Origin: Bacteroidia bacterium
Lineage (GTDB): Bacteria > Bacteroidota > Bacteroidia > Bacteroidales > Paludibacteraceae
Direction of reading: 5' to 3'
DNA: 64,000 bases
NCBI GenBank assembly: GCA_009929375.1
Contig: SAAO01000013.1
Coordinates: forward strand, 1-64,000
Within the stretch, counting starts at the first letter, position 1. Every line of letters begins with the position of its first letter. Positions 23,440-31,551 of the stretch are shown one piece after another. The notes under the pieces were generated by a model that had not been told where the DNA came from, did not search any database, and saw only the letters and a list, made by a program, of their open reading frames with translations. Both the position numbers and the translations under genes were made by a program.

Positions 23440-24570
23440 TTATTTATTTACAAACTTCAGCACAGCAGCCGTAATATATTCCAGTTGTTCATCGTCGAGT
23501 TCGGTATGCATGGGCAGCGAAAGTACGCAGGCCGAAAGTTGTTCAGCCACAGGAAAATCACCCTCCTTGTAGCGAGGATCCTGATAGGCTTTCTGCATGT
23601 GCAGACAAACCGGATAATACACCATTGCAGGAATACCTTTGTCGGATAAATGTTTCTGAAGCGCTGCGCGGTCAACATCCACAAGCTTCAGTGTGTATTG
23701 ATGAAACACATGTGTGGAAGCTGTGTTACGGGCTGGAATAATAAGCTTGTCGTTGCCATTGAATTTCGCATCGTAATAGGCAGCTGCATGTTGACGGGCT
23801 GCAATATATTCATCGAGGTATTGAAGTTTTACTTCAAGTACTGCCGCCTGCATACTGTCCAGTCGCGAGTTTACGCCAACAAAATCGTGATAGTAACGAA
23901 CTACCATTCCATGATTGGCTACGGCACGTATTTTAGCCGCCAGCTCGTCGTTGTTGGTGAAAATTGCACCACCATCGCCAAAGCAACCCAGATTCTTGGA
24001 AGGGAAAAACGAGGTGCAACCAATCTCGGCCATGCAACCCGACTGTACTTTACGGCCGTCCGAAAATGTGTATTCAGATCCAATCGACTGGCATGCATCT
24101 TCAATCACGTCCAGATTATGATCTTTTGCAATTTTCAGAATTTCTTCCATATCAGCATTTTGTCCGAACAAATGTACGGGTACAATGGCTTTTGTACGTG
24201 GCGTAATGGCTTTTTTTAGCGATTCGATAGAAATATTGAATGTGTCGAAATCCACATCCACTACCACAGGGGTGAGTCCCAGCAAAGCCACTACTTCAGC
24301 TGTGGCAATAAAGGTAAAAGTGGGTGTAATTACCTCGTCACCCGGTTTCAACCCCAAAGCCATCAGAGCAATCTGAAGTGCATCGGTTCCGTTTGCTACC
24401 GGAATTACATGTTTTACATTTAAATACTTCTCAAGTTGATGCTGAAATTCATTCACCTTACCACCTTTTATAAAAGTGGTGGTATCAATCACTTCCTGAA
24501 TTCCTGCATTTACACTGTCTTTTATTTTCTCGTATTGACTTTTCAGGTCAACCATTTGTATTGGTTTCAT
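23440..24570 (-). CDS. wbpE: DegT/DnrJ/EryC1 aminotransferase (WbpE/WlbC-like)
   Basis: This 376-residue PLP-dependent sugar aminotransferase places the PLP Lys at 192 in FFPSKNLGCFGDGG. The phosphate-binding GTDAL motif lies at 61-65, and IEDACQS at 157-163 is typical. It would transfer an amino group from glutamate to the 3-keto sugar made by WbpB. It is the first gene of the minus-strand wbpE-wbpD-wbpB-DUF4293 unit. The 170-bp upstream gap separates it from the ybbR group. Other DegT enzymes act on 4-keto sugars, so the assignment depends on the operon context as well as the sequence. Confidence 0.88.
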   Translation of the reverse strand: MKPIQMVDLKSQYEKIKDSVNAGIQEVIDTTTFIKGGKVNEFQHQLEKYLNVKHVIPVANGTDALQIALMALGLKPGDEVITPTFTFIATAEVVALLGLTPVVVDVDFDTFNISIESLKKAITPRTKAIVPVHLFGQNADMEEILKIAKDHNLDVIEDACQSIGSEYTFSDGRKVQSGCMAEIGCTSFFPSKNLGCFGDGGAIFTNNDELAAKIRAVANHGMVVRYYHDFVGVNSRLDSMQAAVLEVKLQYLDEYIAARQHAAAYYDAKFNGNDKLIIPARNTASTHVFHQYTLKLVDVDRAALQKHLSDKGIPAMVYYPVCLHMQKAYQDPRYKEGDFPVAEQLSACVLSLPMHTELDDEQLEYITAAVLKFVNK

Positions 24571-24740
24571 GCTATTTTAGTAAAATATTTTTAATCCTTT
24601 TGGGGTGGTTTTTATGTGCAGGTTGTTTAATTATTGAGTTTAAATATATGTGTATAACTTTATGTAAAATAGATATTTGGTAAGCTTATTCTTGTTTTAT
24701 AATTATCAATTATCAACTATCAACTGTAAATTACAAACCG
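24571..24740. repeat. Gap with AATTATCAA/CAACTATCAA repeat tract
   Basis: The tract at 24699-24733 carries AATTATCAATTATCAACTATCAACTG units related to the 11141-11212 inverted repeat. It borders the ybbR stop codon at 24741. I see no other feature here. Confidence 0.6.
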
Positions 24741-25724
24741 TCAATTTATCTCAATCAGATATTCCACTTCTTCAGGAGAATGTCGCAGATTTGAAATATA
24801 ACTGGCCTGATTCACAATTTTTATTTTTTGCTTGTTTGTACCTTTCGTAATTTCATTGAAATCGAAAACAGCTTTCAGATCATCAGGCTTTATTTGTCTG
24901 AAATGACTAAGCCCTACATTGAATCTTACATTTATAAATGCCGGGAAAGTCCGAATTGTGATATTTTCTGGCTGATTTATAATTGTCAGAGGTAATTGCA
25001 TTTTTTTTTCAGTAAACATTTCCACAAAAATGCTCATCTGAGTAATGGGTGTCGAGAACCGAACATTTTTTATGGGCAGGATTTTTACCTGTTTAAAAAT
25101 AGTATCATTTACGTTTCTGAGTTCTATGCGCTCAGTTTTTAGCGAACTGAGTTTATTTAATATACGAGCCGGTGCAAAAACCGTTATACTGTCAGGTGCA
25201 AGACTTATTTTTTCGCTGAAGATATATTGTTGCGCAGGTTTTATATCTGCGTCCAGTTTGATGGGAAGCACAGCTGTGCTGAGTCTTTCGTATTCGAGTA
25301 CAAGTGAGTCGGGTTTGACTTCGAGCACAGTAGTGGTAGGGAGCAAATACAGACTTAGTTTGGCACGGATATGTTCGGGTGATATGGGGATGCGCCCTTT
25401 TTCGTAAAAATTACGTTTTACATCTAAAGTAATGGGAGTGATGCGGCGGCGTGAATATGAGAACAGGTTGATTCCCTGATCTCTCACTTTCAGCTTTATT
25501 TCCTGAGGAGCTGAATTGGTAATGGCTATTTGCTGAGGAATTCCTTCGTAGCGAACCGGAATACTTATTTCTGTATCGCGCTCCTTGTCGAGTGCATTTA
25601 CAAACCAGAAGCCAGCTGAAAGTGCAAGAAAGGACACAAAGCTTAAAACATTTCTCGACAGAAGAAATGATTTAAGCTTTGTAAAAAGATAACCGATGAG
25701 TCTTATGAGTCTGCTTTCGGCCAT
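24741..25724 (-). CDS. YbbR-domain (CdaR-like) membrane protein
   Basis: The 327-residue protein has one N-terminal TM segment (about 25-45: VLSFVSFLALSAGFWFV) and an extracytoplasmic region made of YbbR-like repeats. These include ISIPVRYEGIPQQ, LPIKLDADIKP and LPLTIINQPENI. In Firmicutes the related CdaR modulates the cyclic-di-AMP cyclase CdaA. In Bacteroidota the family is conserved next to yajC and nusB, but its role is less clear. It begins 9 bases after yajC and closes the nusB-yajC-ybbR unit. In many relatives coaE follows directly, but here it does not. Confidence 0.85.
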   Translation of the reverse strand: MAESRLIRLIGYLFTKLKSFLLSRNVLSFVSFLALSAGFWFVNALDKERDTEISIPVRYEGIPQQIAITNSAPQEIKLKVRDQGINLFSYSRRRITPITLDVKRNFYEKGRIPISPEHIRAKLSLYLLPTTTVLEVKPDSLVLEYERLSTAVLPIKLDADIKPAQQYIFSEKISLAPDSITVFAPARILNKLSSLKTERIELRNVNDTIFKQVKILPIKNVRFSTPITQMSIFVEMFTEKKMQLPLTIINQPENITIRTFPAFINVRFNVGLSHFRQIKPDDLKAVFDFNEITKGTNKQKIKIVNQASYISNLRHSPEEVEYLIEIN

Positions 25725-25733
25725 TTTGCATTA

Positions 25734-26060
25734 TTATTTTGCCGGAGTCTGAATATCTTCAGAAGATGCGAATACCGAATTTTTATCTACTTTAATGCGT
25801 ACGTTGTCAGCGATTTCGATGGTTACAGTGTTTTCTTTGATATCGCGTACTTTGCCATAAATACCACCTGTTGTAACTACTGTATCGCCGGCTTTCATAG
25901 CTTCGCGTTGTTTTTTGATCTCTTTTTGACGTTTTGTCTGAGGACGAATCATAAAGAAATAGAATACTACAAAAATAAGTACCATCATAATGATACTTGT
26001 ATAGCCACCACCGGCTGCACCTGTAGCCGGTGCCTGAAGTAAAATGTTCAGTAAATTCAT
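25734..26060 (-). CDS. yajC: Preprotein translocase subunit YajC
   Basis: The 108-residue protein has a TM helix at about 20-40 (SIIMMVLIFVVFYFFMIRPQ), then the basic RPQTKRQKEIKKQREAM stretch. A small beta domain follows with GDTVVTTGGIYGKV. It is the accessory subunit of the Sec holotranslocon with SecDF. Length and order are typical. It sits between nusB and ybbR on the same strand. Confidence 0.95.
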   Translation of the reverse strand: MNLLNILLQAPATGAAGGGYTSIIMMVLIFVVFYFFMIRPQTKRQKEIKKQREAMKAGDTVVTTGGIYGKVRDIKENTVTIEIADNVRIKVDKNSVFASSEDIQTPAK

Positions 26061-26197
26061 ATTGTCGAATTATTTAATGTTTTATGTTTGCAAATATAAG
26101 AATTTTATACGAAATGTGTGTTGAAGCGTAATCTAATAAGGAAAATAAATCAAAAAACTCCTTACACCTTACTTTCTTAGCTCTCACTTTCTCACCT

Positions 26198-27142
26198 CTA
26201 ATCTTTACTAAACATCACCACTTTGATCAGCTTATTTTCTTTTTTCAACAGATTCACGATATTGTCGAGTACTCCGTTGATAAATGTGCCGCTTTTTTCG
26301 GTGCTGTAGTTTTTGGCTATCTCAATATATTCGTTGAAAGTTACGTTTACGGGGATAGTTGGGAAGTCCATAATCTCCGAAATGGCTACCTGCATAATCA
26401 GAATATCCATGTAGGCAATGCGGTCAATTTCCCAGTTACGGGTGTGCTGATCAATCAGTTCGCGATATTTGTCGCCGTTAGTGATTACGCCGCGAAGCAG
26501 TTTACGGGCAAATTCAGCATCTTCTTCATCTTTGAACATTGGAAGTAAAGGTTGCGAGATACCATTTGCCTGATCGAAACGTTTGATGGTCTTTATGATA
26601 AAGCTGATTACCAGTTCAATGTCGTCAACCCAGTAGATGCTCTGGTCTTCAATCGAGCTATCGAGGTCTTCGCTTTGCAGCAGAATTTTTTTGTAAATTT
26701 TACGCCAGATATCTTTGTCGGCAGCATAATCCACACTTTCGGCATTCATGTATTCGCTGTAAAAGTCGGATGTAATTACCTTTTCGTACAACGACTTCAC
26801 TATTTCGGCATCGTTTACCCACGAAAGTTTCTGATTTGTCAGATATTCGTTAAACTGAATATTCGAAGCCAGCTGACGAATAAATGCATTGTCGATAAAA
26901 CGGGTGTTGGGATTCAAATCTTCGGCGGTTGGACGTAGCTTGTTGCGGCGTGAGTCAATGCGCTGAGCGGCATAATTTGTAATTTCGACCGAAAGTTGCA
27001 ACAAGTGAAAATAAAGATCATAAGTTCTTTCAATGCTGTGAAACAACTCTTTTTCGGCCAAAGGCATGGATTTTCCTTCGCCTTTGTAAAATGAATACAA
27101 GATCTGAATGATTTTGATTCGTAATAATACTCTGTTAATCAT
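26198..27142 (-). CDS. nusB: Transcription antitermination factor NusB
   Basis: The 314-residue Bacteroidota form carries the helical NusB domain at the C-terminus (about 195-305, with DRIAYMDILIMQVAISEI and NVTFNEYIEIAKNYS). A long N-terminal helical extension, absent from E. coli NusB, precedes it. I start at ATG 27142 (MINRVLLRIKIIQILYSFYK), because this is the family N-terminus and the upstream extension lacks similarity. NusB binds boxA RNA with NusE in rRNA antitermination. It leads the nusB-yajC-ybbR unit. Confidence 0.93.
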   Translation of the reverse strand: MINRVLLRIKIIQILYSFYKGEGKSMPLAEKELFHSIERTYDLYFHLLQLSVEITNYAAQRIDSRRNKLRPTAEDLNPNTRFIDNAFIRQLASNIQFNEYLTNQKLSWVNDAEIVKSLYEKVITSDFYSEYMNAESVDYAADKDIWRKIYKKILLQSEDLDSSIEDQSIYWVDDIELVISFIIKTIKRFDQANGISQPLLPMFKDEEDAEFARKLLRGVITNGDKYRELIDQHTRNWEIDRIAYMDILIMQVAISEIMDFPTIPVNVTFNEYIEIAKNYSTEKSGTFINGVLDNIVNLLKKENKLIKVVMFSKD

Positions 27143-27447
27143 AAATGCTTTTTGAACGCTTTTCAAATTTTGCACAAAGGTACATATTTTCTTTTTTACA
27201 GTTGCACGCATTTTGAATAAAAAAATGGCTGTTTGGCTTAAAGAATAATAAATTGAAACGCAATTTGTTTTTCAAAAATCTATTGCGATAACTCTTACAT
27301 AGCTAACTTTAATGATAAATTGTAAAAAAAATGCTGTATTATTTGATAGTCTCAAAAAAAATACTGAAATTTGACGACTCTTAACCGGAAATCGGAGCTG
27401 AAAATACAATGCTTTGTTTTTCAGTGTCCTGTAATTAAAAATGTTTT
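27143..27447. other. 305-bp divergent promoter region, nusB and DUF3276
   Basis: The AT-rich gap separates the divergent nusB and DUF3276 genes. It must hold promoters for both, but no box matches TAnnTTTG well enough to call. I see no RNA gene or repeat. Confidence 0.4.
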
Positions 27448-27846
27448 ATGGAATCAGAGAAGCAAAATTTTTCAACAGGCAAAAAAGAACATGATATTAT
27501 TTACTCACGGGCCATTAAAGCCGGTAAACGTATTTATTATCTTGATGTAAAGCTTAACCGCAGGGAAGAAATGTTTTTGTCTATTACCGAAAGTACCAAG
27601 AAAATTGTTGGTACACAGGATGATCCACAGGTAACTTTCGAAAAACATAAGATTTTTTTATACAATGAGGACTTCGATAAATTTATGGAGGGACTCAACG
27701 AAGTTATGGACTTTATCCGTAATGGTCGTGAACTGAATGCCGATACCACCGAAACCAATGAAGAGGTTTCCGACAATCAGGATTCGGTTTCAACTGACGA
27801 AGAGGTGCGTAAACCCAAAAGTTTTCTCGATAAATTCAGATTCTGA
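27448..27846 (+). CDS. DUF3276 (PUR-alpha-like) protein
   Basis: The 132-residue protein has a core of about 85 residues (IIYSRAIKAGKRIYYLDVKLNRREEMFLSITES) that matches DUF3276. This family has a PUR-alpha fold that binds single-stranded nucleic acid in homologues, for example the Borrelia Pur protein. The acidic C-terminal tail (about 95-120, with TTETNEEVSDNQD) is low complexity. It is common in Bacteroidota, and its role is likely nucleic-acid binding, not proven here. The threonine aldolase gene follows 45 bases later. Confidence 0.85.
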   Translation: MESEKQNFSTGKKEHDIIYSRAIKAGKRIYYLDVKLNRREEMFLSITESTKKIVGTQDDPQVTFEKHKIFLYNEDFDKFMEGLNEVMDFIRNGRELNADTTETNEEVSDNQDSVSTDEEVRKPKSFLDKFRF

Positions 27847-27891
27847 TTGCCCACGGGCAATTTTTCCCATTCACAAAAAACAATCCCATCA

Positions 27892-28914
27892 ATGAAAAGC
27901 TTTGCAAGCGACAATTATTCAGGAATTCATCCCGAAATTCTTGAAGCCATTCAGCATGCCAATCAGTTACACGAAATTTCGTATGCCGAAGATACTTATA
28001 CTGAAAAAACAAATGCGCTTTTTCGCGAAATATTCGGAGCTGATACAGAAGTACTTTATGCTTTCAACGGCACCGGAGCCAATGTTATCGCACTGAAATG
28101 TGCTTTGTTGCCCTTTGAGGCAGTTCTTTGTGCCGAAACAGCACATATCAATGCCGACGAATGTGGCGCACCGACTCAGAGTACAGGCAGCAGTCTTATT
28201 ACCATAAAAACAACAAACGGAAAACTTACTCCCGAACTTCTGAAACCATTCATGAGTCGTAAGGGAAATGTACATAACACTCAGCCACGCGTTGTTTCTA
28301 TCAGTCAGAGTACCGAACTTGGTACAGTTTACAGTTTGAACGAACTGAAAGCACTTTGCCAATTTGCTCACGAAAACGATTTGTTTGTGCATCTCGATGG
28401 CGCACGTATTTCGAATGCGGTTGCTTCGCTCGGAGTAAGTCTCAAAGAAGCAACTGTGGATTGCGGTGTGGATATTATGAGTTTCGGAGGTACAAAAAAC
28501 GGACTGATGATAGGCGAGGCTGTGTTGATTTTTAATGACGAACTGAAAAAGCATGCTGCTTTTTTCCAAAAACAGACAGCTCAGTTATTTTCGAAAAATC
28601 GTTTTATAGCCACACAGTTTTATGCCTTGCTTAAAAATGATTTATGGTTGCGAATGGCTACTCATTCTAATAAAATGGCTGCGTTCTTGGCCGAAGGTGT
28701 GGCTGATTTGCCCGGTGTAACCATTACCCAAAAAGTAGATGCTAACGCTGTTTTTGCCATTATTCCGGCGCATGCAGTTGAACCTCTCCGGGCAAAATAT
28801 CGTTTCTATACATGGAGCGAAGATACAGGTGAGCTTCGCTGGATGTGTTCGTTCGATACTAGCCGCGAAGATGTGATTGATTTTATTGAAACATTAAAAT
28901 CTTTGATAATCTGA
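27892..28914 (+). CDS. ltaE: Low-specificity L-threonine aldolase
   Basis: This 340-residue PLP enzyme of the beta-eliminating lyase fold cleaves threonine or allo-threonine to glycine and acetaldehyde. I start at ATG 27892 (MKSFASDNYSG), where the family begins with the SDNxSG motif. The frame in the track starts upstream without support. The PLP Lys is in SFGGTKNG (about residue 201). DGARISNA carries the conserved Asp and Arg. Length is normal. It is followed after 12 bases by coaE, so the two are probably co-transcribed. Confidence 0.9.
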   Translation: MKSFASDNYSGIHPEILEAIQHANQLHEISYAEDTYTEKTNALFREIFGADTEVLYAFNGTGANVIALKCALLPFEAVLCAETAHINADECGAPTQSTGSSLITIKTTNGKLTPELLKPFMSRKGNVHNTQPRVVSISQSTELGTVYSLNELKALCQFAHENDLFVHLDGARISNAVASLGVSLKEATVDCGVDIMSFGGTKNGLMIGEAVLIFNDELKKHAAFFQKQTAQLFSKNRFIATQFYALLKNDLWLRMATHSNKMAAFLAEGVADLPGVTITQKVDANAVFAIIPAHAVEPLRAKYRFYTWSEDTGELRWMCSFDTSREDVIDFIETLKSLII

Positions 28915-28926
28915 TTTTTAATAATC

Positions 28927-29511
28927 ATGGTAATAGCAATCACAGGCGGAATCGGAAGTGGCAAAACTACTATTGCTAATTTGCTTCGCGAACGTAATTA
29001 TCCGGTGTATGATACTGATGCTGCAGGGCGTAAACTTCAGGATGAAGATGCGCAGGTGCGTGAGAAAATCATTTCACTTTTAGGCGAAAAAGCTTACACC
29101 GGACATACGCTCGACCGTTCGTTTGTGGCTGCACAGGTTTTTGCTGATTCCGGGTTACTTTTGGCTCTGAATGCCATAGTGCATCCTGCTGTAGCGGCAG
29201 ACTTTAATCGTTGGAAAGAAGGTTTCGGCAGTCAGCAACTTTTGTTTATGGAATGTGCGGTACTTTTCGAAGCCGGATTCGAATTTTTGGTTGATAAAAT
29301 TATGGTGGTAACGGCTCCCGAGGAACTTCGTATCGAAAGAGTGATGCGCCGCGATGGACTTTCACGGGAACAGGTTCTGTTGCGAATGGCTCATCAGGTA
29401 CCCGAAAAAGAAAAAATAAGCAAAGCCGACTTTGTTATCAACACCGATGGCTTCTCTCTGCCCGAAGAACAACTTCAAAACCTGCTTAATATTCTGGATA
29501 AAAACTTTTAA
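28927..29511 (+). CDS. coaE: Dephospho-CoA kinase
   Basis: This 194-residue P-loop kinase performs the last step of CoA synthesis, phosphorylation of the 3'-OH of dephospho-CoA. The Walker A motif is GGIGSGKTT (7-15), DTDAAGRKL is the CoA-binding lid region, and the RRDGLSREQ helix is typical. In many Bacteroidales coaE sits directly after ybbR. Here it is on the other strand, beyond nusB and three kilobases away. Confidence 0.93.
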   Translation: MVIAITGGIGSGKTTIANLLRERNYPVYDTDAAGRKLQDEDAQVREKIISLLGEKAYTGHTLDRSFVAAQVFADSGLLLALNAIVHPAVAADFNRWKEGFGSQQLLFMECAVLFEAGFEFLVDKIMVVTAPEELRIERVMRRDGLSREQVLLRMAHQVPEKEKISKADFVINTDGFSLPEEQLQNLLNILDKNF

Positions 29512-29533
29512 ATTCAGAATTCTTCTAAAGAAT

Positions 29534-29573
29534 AATACCCTCCCGCTGTTCAAAAGAACAAGAGGAGGGTATT
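29534..29573. terminator. Hairpin between coaE and tpx, weak terminator
   Basis: AATACCCTCC (29534-29543) and GGAGGGTATT (29564-29573) form a perfect 10-bp stem, with inner GTTC/GAAC pairing. T-runs are short on both strands, so termination is likely but weaker than at the other sites. Confidence 0.6.
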
Positions 29574-29623
29574 TCACACGTAAAAACTACCTGCCAGACC
29601 TTCACGGCCTTACAGGAATATGA

Positions 29624-30112
29624 TTAAAATTTCACTTCGTAGCTTGGTTCTTCTACAATTTCAGGTACAAGCTGATTGTAAACTACTTTTCCGTTTTCGT
29701 CGATAGCCACTACCGAGCGTGCCATCAATCCTGCCAAAGGACCATCGGTCATAAGCACTCCATAATCAGTTGCAAAGTTGTTGTAACGGAAATCAGAAGC
29801 TGTAATTACATTTTCGAGACCTTCGGCACCACAAAAACGTGAAGCTGCAAACGGAAGATCTTTTGAAACGCAAATCACCACAGCATTGTCGTTGCCTGAA
29901 GCCCATTTGTTGAAATTACGAACCGATGCTGCACAAACGCCTGTGTCGATGCTGGGGAAAATGTTCAAAACCACACGTTTGCCTTTGAAGTCGGCTAAAC
30001 TTATTTCGTTAAGTCCTGCACCTACCAGTTTAAAATCAGGTGCCTGCGAACCTACTGCAGGTAAATTGCCGTTTGTATTTACGGCTGATCCTTTAAATGT
30101 TACTTGTCCCAT
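29624..30112 (-). CDS. tpx: Thiol peroxidase
   Basis: This 162-residue atypical 2-Cys peroxiredoxin reduces hydroperoxides using thioredoxin. The peroxidatic Cys60 is in SIDTGVCAASVR and the resolving Cys94 is in SRFCGAEG, spaced as in E. coli Tpx. No signal peptide is present, so it is cytoplasmic. It is a single gene facing coaE. Confidence 0.96.
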   Translation of the reverse strand: MGQVTFKGSAVNTNGNLPAVGSQAPDFKLVGAGLNEISLADFKGKRVVLNIFPSIDTGVCAASVRNFNKWASGNDNAVVICVSKDLPFAASRFCGAEGLENVITASDFRYNNFATDYGVLMTDGPLAGLMARSVVAIDENGKVVYNQLVPEIVEEPSYEVKF

Positions 30113-30289
30113 TGTAATAATTGTTATTTTATAATATTTTTATTTGTTGCTTTCTACAATTGAATAACGCACTAAGTTGTTTTTTGTTTATTTTTGTAGG
30201 AAAATAATTATCGAAAAACAGCGTAATTCGTGTAATCTGTGTAATTTGTGGCTTAAATTATCAGAGTAAATTATTATTAGCAATTTATA

Positions 30290-31459
30290 GTGAAACAATT
30301 ATTCAAACATATTACCCTTATTCTGCTTATTGCTCTTTCGGCCTGTAACGACCGGACTGAGTACAGAGTCGATCCGGAATTTGAGCCCTACGTCACGCTG
30401 TTCACTGCCGAAGCTGCTTTGCGGGGATATCATTTCAACTTTGAGCAAACAGGGCTTATCATTGAGTTTGCTGACCTGAAGGATAACAAAGCCGGACTTT
30501 GTCATTTCGAAAAACCCATTCGTATCGAAATTGATAAATCATACTGGAAAGCAATAGGCGAATATCCCGGTGGAAACTTACTGCGCGAACATCTTATTTT
30601 TCATGAAATGGGTCATGGTATACTCGATCGCGATCATTTGAATCAGCTTTTGCCAAATGGCGACTGGAAATCGTTGATGTGCGGTGGTGAGCGTGTGGAT
30701 GGCAAATCCTGGAATATAAACTATGCTGACGAACGACGCACTTACTATCTTCAGGAACTTTTCGACAAAAATACTGCTATGCCCGATTTTGCCGATCCGG
30801 TTTTCAGCGCTGATAGTTCAGGCTTCGAAAATGTGTTTTTTCTGAGTTTCGACAGTGAAAGTAAAAGTGATGCAGGCTGGAGCATGACTGATGTGATATC
30901 GCACAAAATAAGTATCGAAAATAAACGTCTCAGGTTCGAGTCAAAATCTGAGGCTGCCTTTTTTGTGCTTGTACGCCCTGCTGTTGACGTTTTGACAGAC
31001 TTCATATTCGAACTCGACATGGAATGTCATAGTAATGATATCAATGCGCAAAGTGGCATAGTTTTCGGGAGTAACGAAGCGGGTAACGAGTCACTCGAAT
31101 ATTTTAGTGTCAACAAACGAAATTCTGTTTTTACCGGGAATAAGAACATGTACAGTTTTCGGGTGGAACTTCGTCCGGAGAATGTGTCGAAGTCCGGTCG
31201 GCAGAAATTTAAAGTGCTGAATAATAACAGTAAAAACTATATGTTTCTGAACGACAAGTACATTTATAATTTGTCGTACACACACAATGGAAACGGAAAC
31301 AGTTTCGGATTTTTAGTGCCTCCGGGTGCCACTATATGGCTCGATAATCTGAGGGTTGCAATTAAAAACTCCGGTCAGTCAATGCGCGTTTCAAAATCGG
31401 TTGAGCTGAATACATTCGAAGTCTTTGAAGAAAAAGTATTTTTCAGGGAAATATATTGA
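30290..31459 (+). CDS. Lipoprotein with zinc-protease HExxH motif
   Basis: The 389-residue lipoprotein starts at GTG 30290, with signal and lipobox ending LSAC (Cys about 19). The N-terminal half contains HEMGHGILDRDH (about 106-117), an HExxH zinc motif with a further His seven residues on. It resembles metzincins but has one residue more than their HExxHxxGxxH. SLMCGG about 20 residues later could be a Met-turn. The C-terminal half (about 180-385) is beta-rich, with a LamG/concanavalin-like look ending WLDNLRVA. I infer a secreted, membrane-anchored metallopeptidase with a binding domain. Substrate is unknown. It precedes a GH13 enzyme on the same strand. Confidence 0.65.
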   Translation: MKQLFKHITLILLIALSACNDRTEYRVDPEFEPYVTLFTAEAALRGYHFNFEQTGLIIEFADLKDNKAGLCHFEKPIRIEIDKSYWKAIGEYPGGNLLREHLIFHEMGHGILDRDHLNQLLPNGDWKSLMCGGERVDGKSWNINYADERRTYYLQELFDKNTAMPDFADPVFSADSSGFENVFFLSFDSESKSDAGWSMTDVISHKISIENKRLRFESKSEAAFFVLVRPAVDVLTDFIFELDMECHSNDINAQSGIVFGSNEAGNESLEYFSVNKRNSVFTGNKNMYSFRVELRPENVSKSGRQKFKVLNNNSKNYMFLNDKYIYNLSYTHNGNGNSFGFLVPPGATIWLDNLRVAIKNSGQSMRVSKSVELNTFEVFEEKVFFREIY

Positions 31460-31551
31460 CCTAACTAAAATCAGCTAACTCAGCTTTTTTAGCTGTTTAT
31501 TGTGCGCGGTCGTTCAAAAATAAATAACTCATTATAAAAAATAAACTCACA

